A stretch of 64,000 bases of DNA, taken from an uncultured Acidimicrobiales bacterium (GTDB taxonomy: Bacteria > Actinomycetota > Acidimicrobiia > Acidimicrobiales > SZUA-35). The stretch spans positions 22,844 to 86,843 of the forward strand of contig CAKZXA010000044.1 of assembly GCA_937922045.1 (NCBI GenBank), given 5' to 3'. Positions 41,186-49,924 of this stretch are shown here, piece by piece (within the stretch, counting starts at the first letter, position 1; each line of letters begins with the position of its first letter). The position numbers were made by a program, and so were the translations under genes. Under the pieces are notes generated by a model. It worked only from the letters and a program-made list of their open reading frames with translations. It was not told where the DNA came from and ran no database searches.

Positions 41186-41974
41186 ATGGCTACATCGGTG
41201 ACCGAGGGCTTCCTACGGCACGCAGGTTTGACGGCAAAACAGCTTGAGCAGCCGGAAACTATTGTCGCGCCCCGGTCAGACTATGAAGGTGCGGGGCTCG
41301 TGGCCTGGTACCGAATCGAAGGATCGAAGGCCACCGTCTTGTGGTCTGACCCTGACCGTATGAGCGACCTCACCGACCTGGCCGACGCATCATCAGCGAT
41401 CGAACGGGTCGACTTCGAAAAGATCGCTGCCGGCCGCGGAGCCGAACTCCTCGGCCGTTCGAGGATGCGCACGCTGCATGAACCCGCCGGTCCGTTCCCC
41501 GCGGTCGAACCACCGCCTGGCTATGGCCACGAGCAGCTCACCGCCACCGCCACCGAGGACATGATCCGCATTCATGCCTTCGTGGATCGGTGCGACCCCG
41601 CCGATGTTGAAAAGGCCGATCTCGACGATCTCGACGATGAGTTCGACGACGATGAGATCCATGTGCTCACCGTGCCCGGTGATGCCGGTGAACCAGATGA
41701 GATCGTGGCGTATGCGTCGGCCGCCCGTTGGGATTGGGATCCAGAATTGGGCGACCTCGGTGTGCTGGTTGCCGCCGAGCACCGACGACGTGGCCTGGGG
41801 CGCTGGGTTGTGGCCGCCACCAGTAACGGCTTGCGGAGCAAGGGCCGAACCCCGTTGTATAGACACGACCTAGATAACGAGCGTTCGGCCGCTCTGGCCC
41901 AGAGCCTTGGGTTCGTACCCATGGTTGAGCTGTCGGTATGGCAGCTCAGTCAGCATTGGGGCAAGCGGTTCTGA
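41186..41974 (+). CDS. GNAT-family N-acetyltransferase
   Basis: 262 residues from ATG 41186. The N-terminal half (1-115) is a non-catalytic alpha/beta domain (EGAGLVAWYRIEGSKATVLW). The C-terminal half is the GNAT core: GDLGVLVAAEHRRRGLGRWVV holds the acetyl-CoA-binding R-x-x-G-L-G loop. LYRHDLDNERSAALAQSLGFVP is motif B with the usual N..S...A..LGF phrase. An Asp-rich linker (DLDDLDDEFDDDE) lies between. Target unknown. Confidence 0.85.
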   Translation: MATSVTEGFLRHAGLTAKQLEQPETIVAPRSDYEGAGLVAWYRIEGSKATVLWSDPDRMSDLTDLADASSAIERVDFEKIAAGRGAELLGRSRMRTLHEPAGPFPAVEPPPGYGHEQLTATATEDMIRIHAFVDRCDPADVEKADLDDLDDEFDDDEIHVLTVPGDAGEPDEIVAYASAARWDWDPELGDLGVLVAAEHRRRGLGRWVVAATSNGLRSKGRTPLYRHDLDNERSAALAQSLGFVPMVELSVWQLSQHWGKRF

Positions 41975-42128
41975 GTTTAGGTTCGTGGCGTTACTACGAG
42001 CCGCCGACGGCGTACCGAGCTTCGGTGTGTTCTTCGTGGCGACCATGTTGCTGGCACGGCCTCGGCTTTCTAGCCGGTGTAGCGGTAGTCGCCGCTGGTC
42101 GAGGGTAAAGGATCCCTCGCTGATCGGT

Positions 42129-42530
42129 TTAGCGAGGAATGCTCGGGGCGGCCTGAAGACAGCGCTCGATGACTGCGGTCAACTCGTCCGATTCGACTGG
42201 CTTGGTCAGAAAGTCGGTTACGTCGTCAATGCGTTCGTCGTCGAACTTGGCCCGATCGCCGACGCCGGTGAGGAGTACGAAGGGTGGTCGGGTGGATGAG
42301 TCTAACGATGCGAGGAGGTCAAGCCCCGACTCGTCGGGCATCAGGTAGTCGCAGACGATCAGATCGATTCCGGATCTAGCAGCGTGAGCGCCGTCGATCT
42401 GTTGGCGTGCGTTCTCGGCGCTCTCGGCGGTGAGGACGTCATGTCCTGCTTTGGCGATGATATGGGAGATCACGAGACGACTGACGCTGTCGTCGTCCAC
42501 CACGAGGATCTTGGCTAGCCGGTCGGTCAT
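42129..42530 (-). CDS. stand-alone receiver (CheY-like) protein ending the H-NOX operon
   Basis: 133 residues from ATG 42530. It is only a receiver domain: acidic VDDDS at 11-15, phospho-acceptor Asp61 in LIVCDYLMPDESGLD, Thr in LLTGVG and Lys in FLTKPVESDE. No output domain follows. It lies 10 bp after the STAS gene, and is the last of eleven same-strand genes. It could be the final acceptor of the phosphorelay from the hybrid kinase and its Hpt domain, acting by protein-protein contact. Confidence 0.9.
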   Translation of the reverse strand: MTDRLAKILVVDDDSVSRLVISHIIAKAGHDVLTAESAENARQQIDGAHAARSGIDLIVCDYLMPDESGLDLLASLDSSTRPPFVLLTGVGDRAKFDDERIDDVTDFLTKPVESDELTAVIERCLQAAPSIPR

Positions 42531-42540
42531 CGTCGTCGTT

Positions 42541-42879
42541 CTACCACGAGCCAACGAGGGCATCGGGCGAGTCGCCCATGACGAAGACCTGGTCGAACCG
42601 GGTTAGGGCGAAGACTCGGGCTGCGTTTTCGTTGCGAGGTGTGACGACCCGTAGATCGCCGCCTTGCTTGCGGCATTCCTTCATCCCTTTGGCCAGGGCG
42701 GCCAAGCCAGCACTGTCGACAAAGTCGGCGGCACCAATGTCCACCACGATGCGTACGGTGCCAGCTTCGATGAGATCATCGATTTGTTTTCGGAGATCCA
42801 TTGCATTGAGCGCGTCGAGTCTTCCTCGGAGAACAATGGTGTGGATCGATATCTGATGCGATGCGGAACCTAGGCCCAT
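42541..42879 (-). CDS. STAS-domain anti-sigma factor antagonist
   Basis: 112 residues from ATG 42879. STAS fold with IHTIVLRGRLDALNAMDL, then VVDIGAADFVDSAGLAAL, in which Ser56 is the conserved phosphorylation site of SpoIIAA/RsbV-like proteins, and GDLRVVTPRNENAARVFALTRFDQVF. In partner switching the unphosphorylated form captures the RsbW-like kinase. It lies 38 bp after the RsbW-like gene. It is the second STAS protein in this operon. Confidence 0.85.
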   Translation of the reverse strand: MGLGSASHQISIHTIVLRGRLDALNAMDLRKQIDDLIEAGTVRIVVDIGAADFVDSAGLAALAKGMKECRKQGGDLRVVTPRNENAARVFALTRFDQVFVMGDSPDALVGSW

Positions 42880-42917
42880 GAGTTCTCTATCGGCAGTGTG
42901 GGCGGGGACTAAACAAC

Positions 42918-43328
42918 CTATGACGCTCGGCCGGCGAACGTCATGCGCCAGGCGTTCTGGCCGTCGTCGGTGCGCGCATAGGAGAGCGATGAGGTCAGCT
43001 GTTCGACGATCATCAGCCCGTATCCGCCAACCTGAGGCTCGGTGGGTACCGCTGGCCATTCGCAGAGGTCGAACTCCCGGCCGCTGTCGAGACAGATCAC
43101 GTGAAGCAGATCACTGTGCCACCGAAGTTCGATTCTGATTTCATTGGTGTTGGCATGTTCAATCGTGTTGACTGCGATCTCGTGAACGGCCAACTCGATC
43201 TCGGCGACCCGTTCGATCACCTCGGGGGTGCAACCGAGGGAGGGGAGTTGCTCGTCTAGCCAGCCACCAAGATCTCGCAGGGCGAGAAGGTCGGCTTCGA
43301 AAACATGGGTGGCTACAGGTGCTGTCAT
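42918..43328 (-). CDS. RsbW-like ATP-binding anti-sigma kinase
   Basis: 136 residues of HATPase_c_2 type. The N box reads ELAVHEIAVNTIEHA, and the later LDSGREFDL and GGYGLMIVEQLTSSLSY correspond to the G boxes of the GHKL ATPase fold. Such proteins bind a sigma factor or other partner and phosphorylate a STAS protein. The gene overlaps the PP2C phosphatase by 4 bp and is flanked by two STAS genes, giving a full partner-switching set. No sigma factor gene is in the operon, so the released target may be encoded elsewhere or may not be a sigma factor. Confidence 0.85.
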   Translation of the reverse strand: MTAPVATHVFEADLLALRDLGGWLDEQLPSLGCTPEVIERVAEIELAVHEIAVNTIEHANTNEIRIELRWHSDLLHVICLDSGREFDLCEWPAVPTEPQVGGYGLMIVEQLTSSLSYARTDDGQNAWRMTFAGRAS

Positions 43329-44581
43329 CCGATCACCTTGTGTTTGAGTACGAAAAGGGTGCTGTCATCGTCTTGTTCTCGACCGTCGGCGTGGGCGATC
43401 AAGAGATTGACCATGTGCTCGGAGATATCTGAGGCGGCCGGGTGAGAAACGGCATCGAGCAGAGCACTCGCGTAGGTGTCTTCGCCGAAGAGCTCGCCTG
43501 CCGGGTTGCGTTGTTCGGTGAAACCGTCGGTGGCAAGGATCAAGGCATCTTGTGCATCCAGTTGCCGCTCCCACACGATGGCGCTCGAACCCTCGATCAC
43601 GCCGAGCGGTGGGACCGTCGCCTCGATCAGTTCAAGCTCACCATCGCCTACGAGGTATACCGGGCTGTGGCCGGCATTGGCGATGGCCAGACCATGGTTG
43701 GCATCGCACCGACCTACCACGAGCGTTACAAACAGGCCTGCTTGAGAGATGGCTTGGAAGACCTCTCGATCGACGTTCGACAACAACTCGGCAGGGTCGA
43801 GACCCGATCCAGGTCCTGCCAGTCCTGATTGGACGAAGGCATTTCTGAGGGCATGCACAACGGTCGTCATCAACACAGCGGCCGGGAGGCCCTTGCCGCT
43901 GACGTCGCCAACCGCGAACCACACGGTGTCATCGTCGGTTCGATGCCACGCCCAAAGATCGCCGCCCGTCGTGCGAGCCGGTTCACAAAGAGCGTGAATA
44001 TCGAGAGCGCCGGAGAACGGCAGCGTGCCACCGGGTTGCAGGGCCGCCGTAGTGATCTGAGCTGCAGCGTTGTGCTCCTGGGCGACGACGGCCTGGCGCA
44101 GCGCAGCCTGGTGGAGCCGCGCCGAACGGATCGCGCCGGCCATCAGGTTGAAGACAGCCGTGAGTACTTTTGTGTCGCCGGTTTCGAACGGTTCGGGACG
44201 AAAGGCGCTGAGTGATAGCTCAGCGTTGCCGTTGAGCGGTTGGACGGCCGACCATTCTGCATCCGTACCGTCGGGTTGCTCCGTTGTTGGTTTAGCCGTG
44301 GTTCTCTCGCCTCGCCACCACCGTTGCTGATGGTCGGACGCGGGTGCACGCGGCGTTGTTTGCCCTGCCGCCTCGGTGAGTCGTAGATACGAGAGGTCGA
44401 GAATCTTGACCGCTCGGATGGCGATCTCATCGAGCGCTGTCGTCTCGTCAAGGGTGTCGTTGGCCGGCTCGGTCAGCCGGATTAGTCCGAGGAGCCGATC
44501 GTTGCTGTTGACGAGCGCTTCGGTGAGTGAGGCGACGACCGAGGTATCGCCGCTTTGGGCAGCGGTCTCATTTGCGGACAA
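43325..44581 (-). CDS. PP2C-type (SpoIIE/RsbU-like) phosphatase
   Basis: 418 residues. The N-terminal half (about 20-170) looks like a GAF-type sensor (TALDEIAIRAVKILDLSYLRL, later TKVLTAVFNLMAGAI). The catalytic half starts at LDIHALCEPARTTGGDLWAW and contains VGDVSGKGLPAAVLMT, the standard SpoIIE/RsbU metal-binding phrase. LVVGRCDANHGLAIANAGHSPVYLV and LILATDGFTEQRN follow. It should dephosphorylate one or both STAS proteins of the operon. It follows the first STAS gene by 6 bp and overlaps the RsbW-like gene. Confidence 0.9.
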   Translation of the reverse strand: MSANETAAQSGDTSVVASLTEALVNSNDRLLGLIRLTEPANDTLDETTALDEIAIRAVKILDLSYLRLTEAAGQTTPRAPASDHQQRWWRGERTTAKPTTEQPDGTDAEWSAVQPLNGNAELSLSAFRPEPFETGDTKVLTAVFNLMAGAIRSARLHQAALRQAVVAQEHNAAAQITTAALQPGGTLPFSGALDIHALCEPARTTGGDLWAWHRTDDDTVWFAVGDVSGKGLPAAVLMTTVVHALRNAFVQSGLAGPGSGLDPAELLSNVDREVFQAISQAGLFVTLVVGRCDANHGLAIANAGHSPVYLVGDGELELIEATVPPLGVIEGSSAIVWERQLDAQDALILATDGFTEQRNPAGELFGEDTYASALLDAVSHPAASDISEHMVNLLIAHADGREQDDDSTLFVLKHKVIG

Positions 44582-44587
44582 GGCTTG

Positions 44588-44899
44588 TCAGTCCTCGATG
44601 GTGAAAGCGGCGTTGAGCTTGGTCAGCTCGAAAATGACGCGTACTGGATCTGATGGCTTGCGCAGAATCAGGTCACCCCCCGCCTCGCGCTGGCGCTTCA
44701 TAACCCGGACCAAGGAGGCCAGAGCGGCTGAGTCGATGAATTCGACCTGCGACAGATCGACGGCGATGGTCTGACCAGTCTCGCTAGGTAGCGAGGCGAT
44801 GATGTCATCGAAGCTCGGAACCTCGAAGGCATCAAATCGACCTACGAGGTCCAGGCTGTGAGCTACCTCAGGCTGAGGATGAGTAGTTGTGATCTGCAA
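44588..44899 (-). CDS. STAS-domain anti-sigma factor antagonist
   Basis: 103 residues from a TTG start at 44899, chosen because AGGAAG lies 5-6 nt upstream and the domain begins directly after it. HSLDLVGRFDAFEVPSFDDI leads to VDLSQVEFIDSAALASLV with Ser57 as the predicted phosphorylation site; DLILRKPSDPVRVIFELTKL closes the fold. The gene overlaps the end of the GT2 gene by 32 bp, tying glycan synthesis and the partner switch in one transcript. Confidence 0.8.
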   Translation of the reverse strand: MQITTTHPQPEVAHSLDLVGRFDAFEVPSFDDIIASLPSETGQTIAVDLSQVEFIDSAALASLVRVMKRQREAGGDLILRKPSDPVRVIFELTKLNAAFTIED

Positions 44900-45743
44900 G
44901 GGTCTTCCTTTCTTCGCTTCCCGAACGGGTCTTGTTGTGGATGGTGTCGTAACGCCCCTGGGCGGCCCAGACGCGTATTTGTGCGATGTCGCGCAAGAAC
45001 TCGAGCGCCACCTTTGCTGGCGAAACCGTCGATCCTGGAGCATCGATCCACTCCACCGGGATCTCGGCAACGTCTAATCCGAGCCGGTCGGCCAGGAACA
45101 GAACTTCGAGATCGAACGAGAATCGGTCGATCAGCTGGCGCCCAAAGAGGTCGTGCACTGCCGAACGGGTGAACATCTTGAAACCGCATTGGGTATCGAG
45201 ATACGGCAAACCGATTGCTGATCGCACCAGGAGATTCAGGCCCTTGGTCAGGGCTGTACGTAGCCCGGACTTGTTGGCCACGGTCGCCCCGTCAGCGGCC
45301 CGAGAGCCAATAGACACCGCCGCCCCGTGGAGGAGCGGTTCGAGCAGGAGTTCGAACTGGGTGATCGGTGTGCTCTGGTCGGCGTCGGCGAACAAAATGT
45401 AGTCGCCTCGAGCCGCCAACATGCCTTGGCGTACGGCGGCTCCCTTGCCTCGGTTGATGCCATCGGAGACCACGCGCAGGTTGGGTAACCCAAGGTCTTC
45501 GACGAGGCCAACGGTGCCATCGGTCGAGCCATCGTCGGAAACGATCAGTTCCCACGGCTGGCCCAGTCCGCTGACATGGGTAGCGATGGCACCGATGGTA
45601 AAGACGACACGCTCCGACTCGTTGTAAGCCGGGATCACCACCGAGTAGACGGGCGGATCGGTGATGGGGGATGCCACCCACTCCCGATACAAGGACAGTG
45701 TTTCTGACGAGCGTGTCTCTGACGAGCGTGCGTTCGTACTCAT
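44868..45743 (-). CDS. family 2 glycosyltransferase, dolichyl-phosphate-glucosyltransferase-like
   Basis: 291 residues. GT-A fold with YSVVIPAYNESERV, the nucleotide-binding SDDGSTDGT, GKGAAVRQGM and the DxD-type FADADQST. GFKMFTRSAVHDLF and FDLEVLFLADRLGLDVAEIPVEW match the Alg5/polyprenyl-phosphate glucosyl- or mannosyltransferase branch. No membrane segment is seen. It probably loads a polyprenyl phosphate with sugar for the flippase, whose gene overlaps it by 4 bp. Confidence 0.85.
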   Translation of the reverse strand: MSTNARSSETRSSETLSLYREWVASPITDPPVYSVVIPAYNESERVVFTIGAIATHVSGLGQPWELIVSDDGSTDGTVGLVEDLGLPNLRVVSDGINRGKGAAVRQGMLAARGDYILFADADQSTPITQFELLLEPLLHGAAVSIGSRAADGATVANKSGLRTALTKGLNLLVRSAIGLPYLDTQCGFKMFTRSAVHDLFGRQLIDRFSFDLEVLFLADRLGLDVAEIPVEWIDAPGSTVSPAKVALEFLRDIAQIRVWAAQGRYDTIHNKTRSGSEERKTLADHNYSSSA

Positions 45744-47149
45744 ACGGTCACGCTCATGTCTGTGGTCCTTTCGGCGACCCGACGCTGAAGATGGCTGAGA
45801 GCAACCACGGTGAGCAACACAGCCATGGCCACGATCTGGGCCGTGACGAGGGAGCTGATCGTGGAGCGCCCAGCAAAGAGGAGAACACTCTGGAGCACGG
45901 CCCCAGCCACGAGAAGCACAGACTCGCGATGCTGGCCGAGGGCGAGGTGATGGGAGACAATCAGATTGGCCAGAGCGAACATGGTGGTCGCTGCCGCATA
46001 CCAGGCCAGAGGCCCGGCGAGATTGTCGTAGGCTTCACCGAAAACTCGTTCGAGCGCCAGATCACCGAAGAAGTACATGGAGACCACGGCGCTTAGACCG
46101 ATGGCGATAACCGCCGCTCCACCGATGTAGAGCAAGCCATGAGTTTTCTGCCCGCTTTCGTGGCGTTGGGTTGCGGCGGGGAAAAGGGTTGTTGCCACCG
46201 ACCACGAAAGAAAGAAGACGGCCCTGCCAACGAGAGCGATTGCCGCGTACCGGCCAGCTTCCAGGGGTACGAGGGCCTGCTTGGCGATCAAGACGTCACC
46301 ATTGTTGATAATGATCTGTCCGGCCAGGAGGAGCGCTACCGGCTGGGCGTATTCGATGACCGATCGATCGATGCGTCTGCTCGACGGTGCTGGCGATCTT
46401 CCAGCCGCCCACTCGACGATCAGCCAGGTGGCGAAGAAAGACAACGACAGGGCCAGGGTGGCGCCGACGACGCCCAGCCCGAGAGCGACCAGCCCGACTC
46501 CCAACGACACTCGAACCAGCATCTCGACCACGAAGGTCAAGGCGAGTCGCCCAAACGACAAGCGACCTTGGAGTACGCCGCGTCCCACCGCCTGCAAGAG
46601 GTAGGCGGGCATACCGAGCCCAAGGATGACGAACGGCAAGGCCGATTCGGAGTTGAACAACGACCTCCACCAGGGTGAGCCGATGATGAGCACGCCGGCC
46701 AGGAAGACCCCGGCGAGAACTCCCCAATGGCGAAGACCGGCGCCGATGGCATCCGAGGTTGCGCTGTCGCCAGCGACCTCGTTCTGCCCGACGAAGCGAG
46801 CGGCCATCAACTGGAGGCTGATCGCCACCGCGGTGACCAAGAGCATCAAGGTGACCATCAGGTTGGCGTCGGCGAACTCCGCAGGCGTAAGCCAGCGACC
46901 AAGCACGATGTTGAGGAGGTAGTTGCCAGCGTTGGCCACAGCCATCGCGATCGCCAGGATCGTACCGCCAGCAACCAGCTTCTGGTTTGCCGCTGCTGGT
47001 TCGGCGCCGCCCCCCAGCTCGTGCGTGGGTTCGCCGAGCTGGGTAGTCGCCGGCTCGGTGGGTTCGACCTGGCTCGTCTCTGGCTTTTTGGCCCGTGAGC
47101 CTCTGACGGCCGATCTTGTCGCCCGGGTGCGTTCCGCTGTTGATCTCAT
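45740..47149 (-). CDS. polysaccharide flippase (Wzx/MVF-like)
   Basis: 469 residues. A polar, Pro/Glu-rich N-terminal tail of about 55 residues precedes some twelve to fourteen membrane helices starting at KLVAGGTILAIAMAVANAGNYLLNIV. The order of helices and phrases such as GRWLTPAEFADANLMVTL and QIIINNGDVLIAKQAL fit the polysaccharide biosynthesis/export (PST, MOP superfamily) family. It would move a lipid-linked glycan across the membrane. Flanked by GT4 (3 bp) and GT2 (4-bp overlap). Confidence 0.85.
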   Translation of the reverse strand: MRSTAERTRATRSAVRGSRAKKPETSQVEPTEPATTQLGEPTHELGGGAEPAAANQKLVAGGTILAIAMAVANAGNYLLNIVLGRWLTPAEFADANLMVTLMLLVTAVAISLQLMAARFVGQNEVAGDSATSDAIGAGLRHWGVLAGVFLAGVLIIGSPWWRSLFNSESALPFVILGLGMPAYLLQAVGRGVLQGRLSFGRLALTFVVEMLVRVSLGVGLVALGLGVVGATLALSLSFFATWLIVEWAAGRSPAPSSRRIDRSVIEYAQPVALLLAGQIIINNGDVLIAKQALVPLEAGRYAAIALVGRAVFFLSWSVATTLFPAATQRHESGQKTHGLLYIGGAAVIAIGLSAVVSMYFFGDLALERVFGEAYDNLAGPLAWYAAATTMFALANLIVSHHLALGQHRESVLLVAGAVLQSVLLFAGRSTISSLVTAQIVAMAVLLTVVALSHLQRRVAERTTDMSVTV

Positions 47150-47152
47150 TGG

Positions 47153-48367
47153 CTAGGAGGTAACGATTCGATCGTTGGCGGCGTGTTCGAGGTGGAGCAG
47201 GTGCCAATCGATCACCTCGGCCATGGGGATGCCGGTTGCGGCCAGGAAATTTCGTCGGCCGTGTTCGTCGGCTAGGCCACCGTCGTCGAGAACTTTGGCC
47301 AGGGCATCGGCCAGGCTGTGGGCATCGCCTGGCTCAAAGTACAGGCCGACGAAACCCTCGTCTTCGATCACGTCGACGAAGTCGCCAATGGCAGGCAGAA
47401 CAGCAGCTCGCCCATAGCTGCCAGCTTGATGAAGCACACCGGAAGAGCCCGTCGTGCTCGTATAAGGGAAGGCGGTGACGGCGGCTGAGCTGAACAGTGA
47501 GGGCACGTCGGCCTCCTCGACATAGCCGGTGAAAACCACATTGTCGAGGCCTTCGGCCGACTGCTTGACGCTCTCCAAATAGCCAGCGGAGTTCGGGCTG
47601 TCGGTGCCGGCGATCACGAACTCGAGGTCGTCATAGCCTCGTTCGAGCAGAAGACGGTTGGCCTCCAGAAGCAGATCGAGAGTCTTGTAGGTTCCCCATT
47701 TGCCGAAAGCGAGGATCTTGCGTTTCGGTCCCTCCGGGATGCCAAATGACGGCTCTTCGATCTCTTCGAAACTGCCGTGGGGGGTGAGCAAGACGTTTGT
47801 TGCGCCGTAGTTCTTCTGGAGGAGTTCGGCGTAGCTGGGGATCGTGACAGCCACATAGTCGGCGAGGAGGATGCAGCGAGTGAGGAAACGGCCAGCGCTG
47901 CTCATCAAGGTTGCGATAAGGCGATTACCGGCAAACCCTGCGTCCTGCATGTCGACGTTTTCGACCAAGTTGTGAAGGACTACGCCGGTCGGCAGCCCCG
48001 ATTTAGCCAACAGGGCGGGGGTGAGCAGGCCGAGTCCGCCAGGGATGCGCTGATCACCGAAGGTGGCGAACTGAAGGTTGATGAGCACGGCGTCGAGCTT
48101 GGCTTGACGAACATGCCTGAGAAGTCGGATCGGGTTCAAGACACTGTTGAACTTCCACGCAACAACCGAACTCGTTCCCTTCATCTGCATCGGGGGGCCG
48201 GCCTCGGTTTCGTCGGCCAGTACGACAACCTCGTCGATGTCGTCATTGGCAGCCAGGTGGGTGACAAGGTGAAAGCCAAACTCGTTGAGACTGTTGCGAC
48301 CGGGAGGGAATGCAGTCACAACTCCGATCCTTCGAGGTTGACCCGGATGCTTGGGCGTCGAGAGCAT
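47153..48367 (-). CDS. family 4 glycosyltransferase
   Basis: 404 residues, GT-B fold. The N-terminal Rossmann half begins RRIGVVTAFPPGRNSLNEFGFHLVTHL. The C-terminal half shows KILAFGKWGTYKTLDLLLEA, FVIAGTDSPN, and VVFTGYVEEADVPSLFSSAAVTAFPYTSTTGSSGVLHQA, where the usual E-x7-E region is changed but the loop is clear. It is likely to extend the glycan exported by the flippase. It lies 18 bp after the second kinase gene, directly linking sensing and glycan genes. Confidence 0.85.
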   Translation of the reverse strand: MLSTPKHPGQPRRIGVVTAFPPGRNSLNEFGFHLVTHLAANDDIDEVVVLADETEAGPPMQMKGTSSVVAWKFNSVLNPIRLLRHVRQAKLDAVLINLQFATFGDQRIPGGLGLLTPALLAKSGLPTGVVLHNLVENVDMQDAGFAGNRLIATLMSSAGRFLTRCILLADYVAVTIPSYAELLQKNYGATNVLLTPHGSFEEIEEPSFGIPEGPKRKILAFGKWGTYKTLDLLLEANRLLLERGYDDLEFVIAGTDSPNSAGYLESVKQSAEGLDNVVFTGYVEEADVPSLFSSAAVTAFPYTSTTGSSGVLHQAGSYGRAAVLPAIGDFVDVIEDEGFVGLYFEPGDAHSLADALAKVLDDGGLADEHGRRNFLAATGIPMAEVIDWHLLHLEHAANDRIVTS

Positions 48368-48385
48368 GAAAGAGGTATCGGCGCT

Positions 48386-49339
48386 TCAGAGCAGAAGGTT
48401 GACTGGAATCGCATCGGTTGTCTCGGATGAAGCAGATTCTTCGTTTGCCGGCTCCTGATTTGGAATCCAAACCGTGACCTCGGTCGGTGATCCTGGAGCG
48501 CTGACGATGTCTGCTCTTCCTCCCAGAAGTTCGGCCAGATGCCCGGCGAAGGAGAGCCCGATGCCGAGCCCGTCGTGGGTGCGGGCGGGGGAATGATCGG
48601 CCTCCGCCATCGCCGTCATCAAGTCTCTGCTTTCGGGCACCACGAAGCCGTTCCCGTTGTCCTTGACGGTGATGGTCAACCAGGAGGGGGCGGCCGGATC
48701 GTCGACCCCTACCTCGACCGATACAACACCGGATTCAGCGTGGAGAGAAGCATTGGAAATGAACTCGGCCAAGATGCGTTCCGTCAACCGCAGATCGATC
48801 CAGATCTGGGCGTTTTCGGACGCACCGGAAGAAACGCTGAGCAGCTTCTGACGCTTGAGACAGTGAGACTGCCACTGCTGGGCCAACTGATCGGCGAGAT
48901 CGCCGCACCTGACCTGTGAAACCGAGAAGGCGACTCGGCCGCTGCGTATCTCGCCTAGGTCGAGGAGTCGATGGAGCAGGAAGCTCAGACGATCAGCCGA
49001 CTTGAGCGCGGCCTCGGTCCACGATCGATTCGTCTCGGTATAGGCATTGTCCGCCAGCAGGTCGAGCATGCCGATGATGCCGTTGAGCGGCGTCATCATC
49101 TCGTGGCTGAGGCTGCTGAAGAAACCGGCTGTCGCATTTGTCGCCCGCTCGAGTTGTTCGAGGGCGACCTCGAGGCTCTCGGTTCGGTCCGCTACCCGCC
49201 GATCAAGGTCCTGGTTGGCGATCCACAGCTCTCGCATCCGCCGGTCGGCGATACTTTCGGCTTCCTCTCGGGCGGTTCGCTCGCGTTGGATCCGCCGTTC
49301 GAGGCGTTGAATACGTTTGCTGGGGTCGTCAGATTCCAT
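48386..49339 (-). CDS. soluble histidine kinase downstream of H-NOX
   Basis: 317 residues from ATG 49339. The N-terminus (1-65) is a coiled coil (QRLERRIQRERTAREEAESIADRRM) typical of kinases found next to H-NOX or globin sensors. There is no membrane segment. HisKA has His79 in FSSLSHEMMTPLNGIIGML. HATPase_c has LTERILAEFISNASLHAE (N box) and KDNGNGF, then GLGIGLSFAGHLAELLGG. It starts 17 bp after the H-NOX gene, so H-NOX is a strong candidate for its input. Confidence 0.9.
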   Translation of the reverse strand: MESDDPSKRIQRLERRIQRERTAREEAESIADRRMRELWIANQDLDRRVADRTESLEVALEQLERATNATAGFFSSLSHEMMTPLNGIIGMLDLLADNAYTETNRSWTEAALKSADRLSFLLHRLLDLGEIRSGRVAFSVSQVRCGDLADQLAQQWQSHCLKRQKLLSVSSGASENAQIWIDLRLTERILAEFISNASLHAESGVVSVEVGVDDPAAPSWLTITVKDNGNGFVVPESRDLMTAMAEADHSPARTHDGLGIGLSFAGHLAELLGGRADIVSAPGSPTEVTVWIPNQEPANEESASSETTDAIPVNLLL

Positions 49340-49356
49340 AGTGATCGTGGTCGGAC

Positions 49357-49911
49357 CTAGGCATCGCTCGTGACAGCGGCGGGTGCGAGCGCGATGTCGT
49401 AGGTTGTTCGCTCGGCGCCGGCGCCGTCGACGAGCGTGATCGTGGCTTCCTCGCCGAACCAATCAGAAGCACCATAGATAAGGCCTTCAGCCAACACGCC
49501 GAGCTTACGCTGGCTGTGATAGGTCATACGGAGGGTGCCGTCGGGAAGGTCCTCGAAGCTGAATCGTGGTGGTGTGGCATCGGGATGAAGTTTCATGACC
49601 TCGGGGTGGATGATGTCCTCGACGGAGACAAGAAATGCCCTCGTCGACTCCATACCGACGAGAAACTCAGGATGACGTCTGGCGAGATGACCGAACGCCT
49701 GGCGGCCGAGAGCGCGCACCAGCTCGCCGGCGTCGAGACCGGTCGCTTCGCAGCCAACGGTCACCAGACGCCCAAGGTCATTGTCGTCATAGGTTCCAAT
49801 GGCGGTGTAGCTGCCGTCGATGCCTGCCGCCTCGACCAGGTCGTCCCAGGTGTCCGCTGAATAGAGTTCGGTAACGGCTTCTTCGACGGCGTTGTAGATG
49901 ATGCCTTTCAT
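49357..49911 (-). CDS. H-NOX heme nitric-oxide sensor protein
   Basis: 184 residues beginning MKGIIYNAVEEAVTE, the standard H-NOX start. The heme-binding set is complete and falls at the reference numbering of the Caldanaerobacter (Tt) protein: proximal His102 in EDIIHPEV, Pro115, and the YxSxR motif Tyr131, Ser133 and Arg135 (TYHSQRKLG). Position 140 is Leu rather than the Tyr that stabilises bound oxygen in Tt H-NOX, so selective NO (or CO) binding is predicted. Bacterial H-NOX proteins usually regulate an adjacent histidine kinase or a cyclic-di-GMP enzyme. Here it is flanked on both sides by kinases and precedes glycan genes. Confidence 0.9.
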   Translation of the reverse strand: MKGIIYNAVEEAVTELYSADTWDDLVEAAGIDGSYTAIGTYDDNDLGRLVTVGCEATGLDAGELVRALGRQAFGHLARRHPEFLVGMESTRAFLVSVEDIIHPEVMKLHPDATPPRFSFEDLPDGTLRMTYHSQRKLGVLAEGLIYGASDWFGEEATITLVDGAGAERTTYDIALAPAAVTSDA

Positions 49912-49924
49912 CGTGTTGCTCGTT

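Noticed and set aside
41907..42299. Plus-strand reading frame after the GNAT gene.
   Set aside because: It overlaps the GNAT end and then runs antisense to the receiver-protein gene, with no sensible composition of its own.
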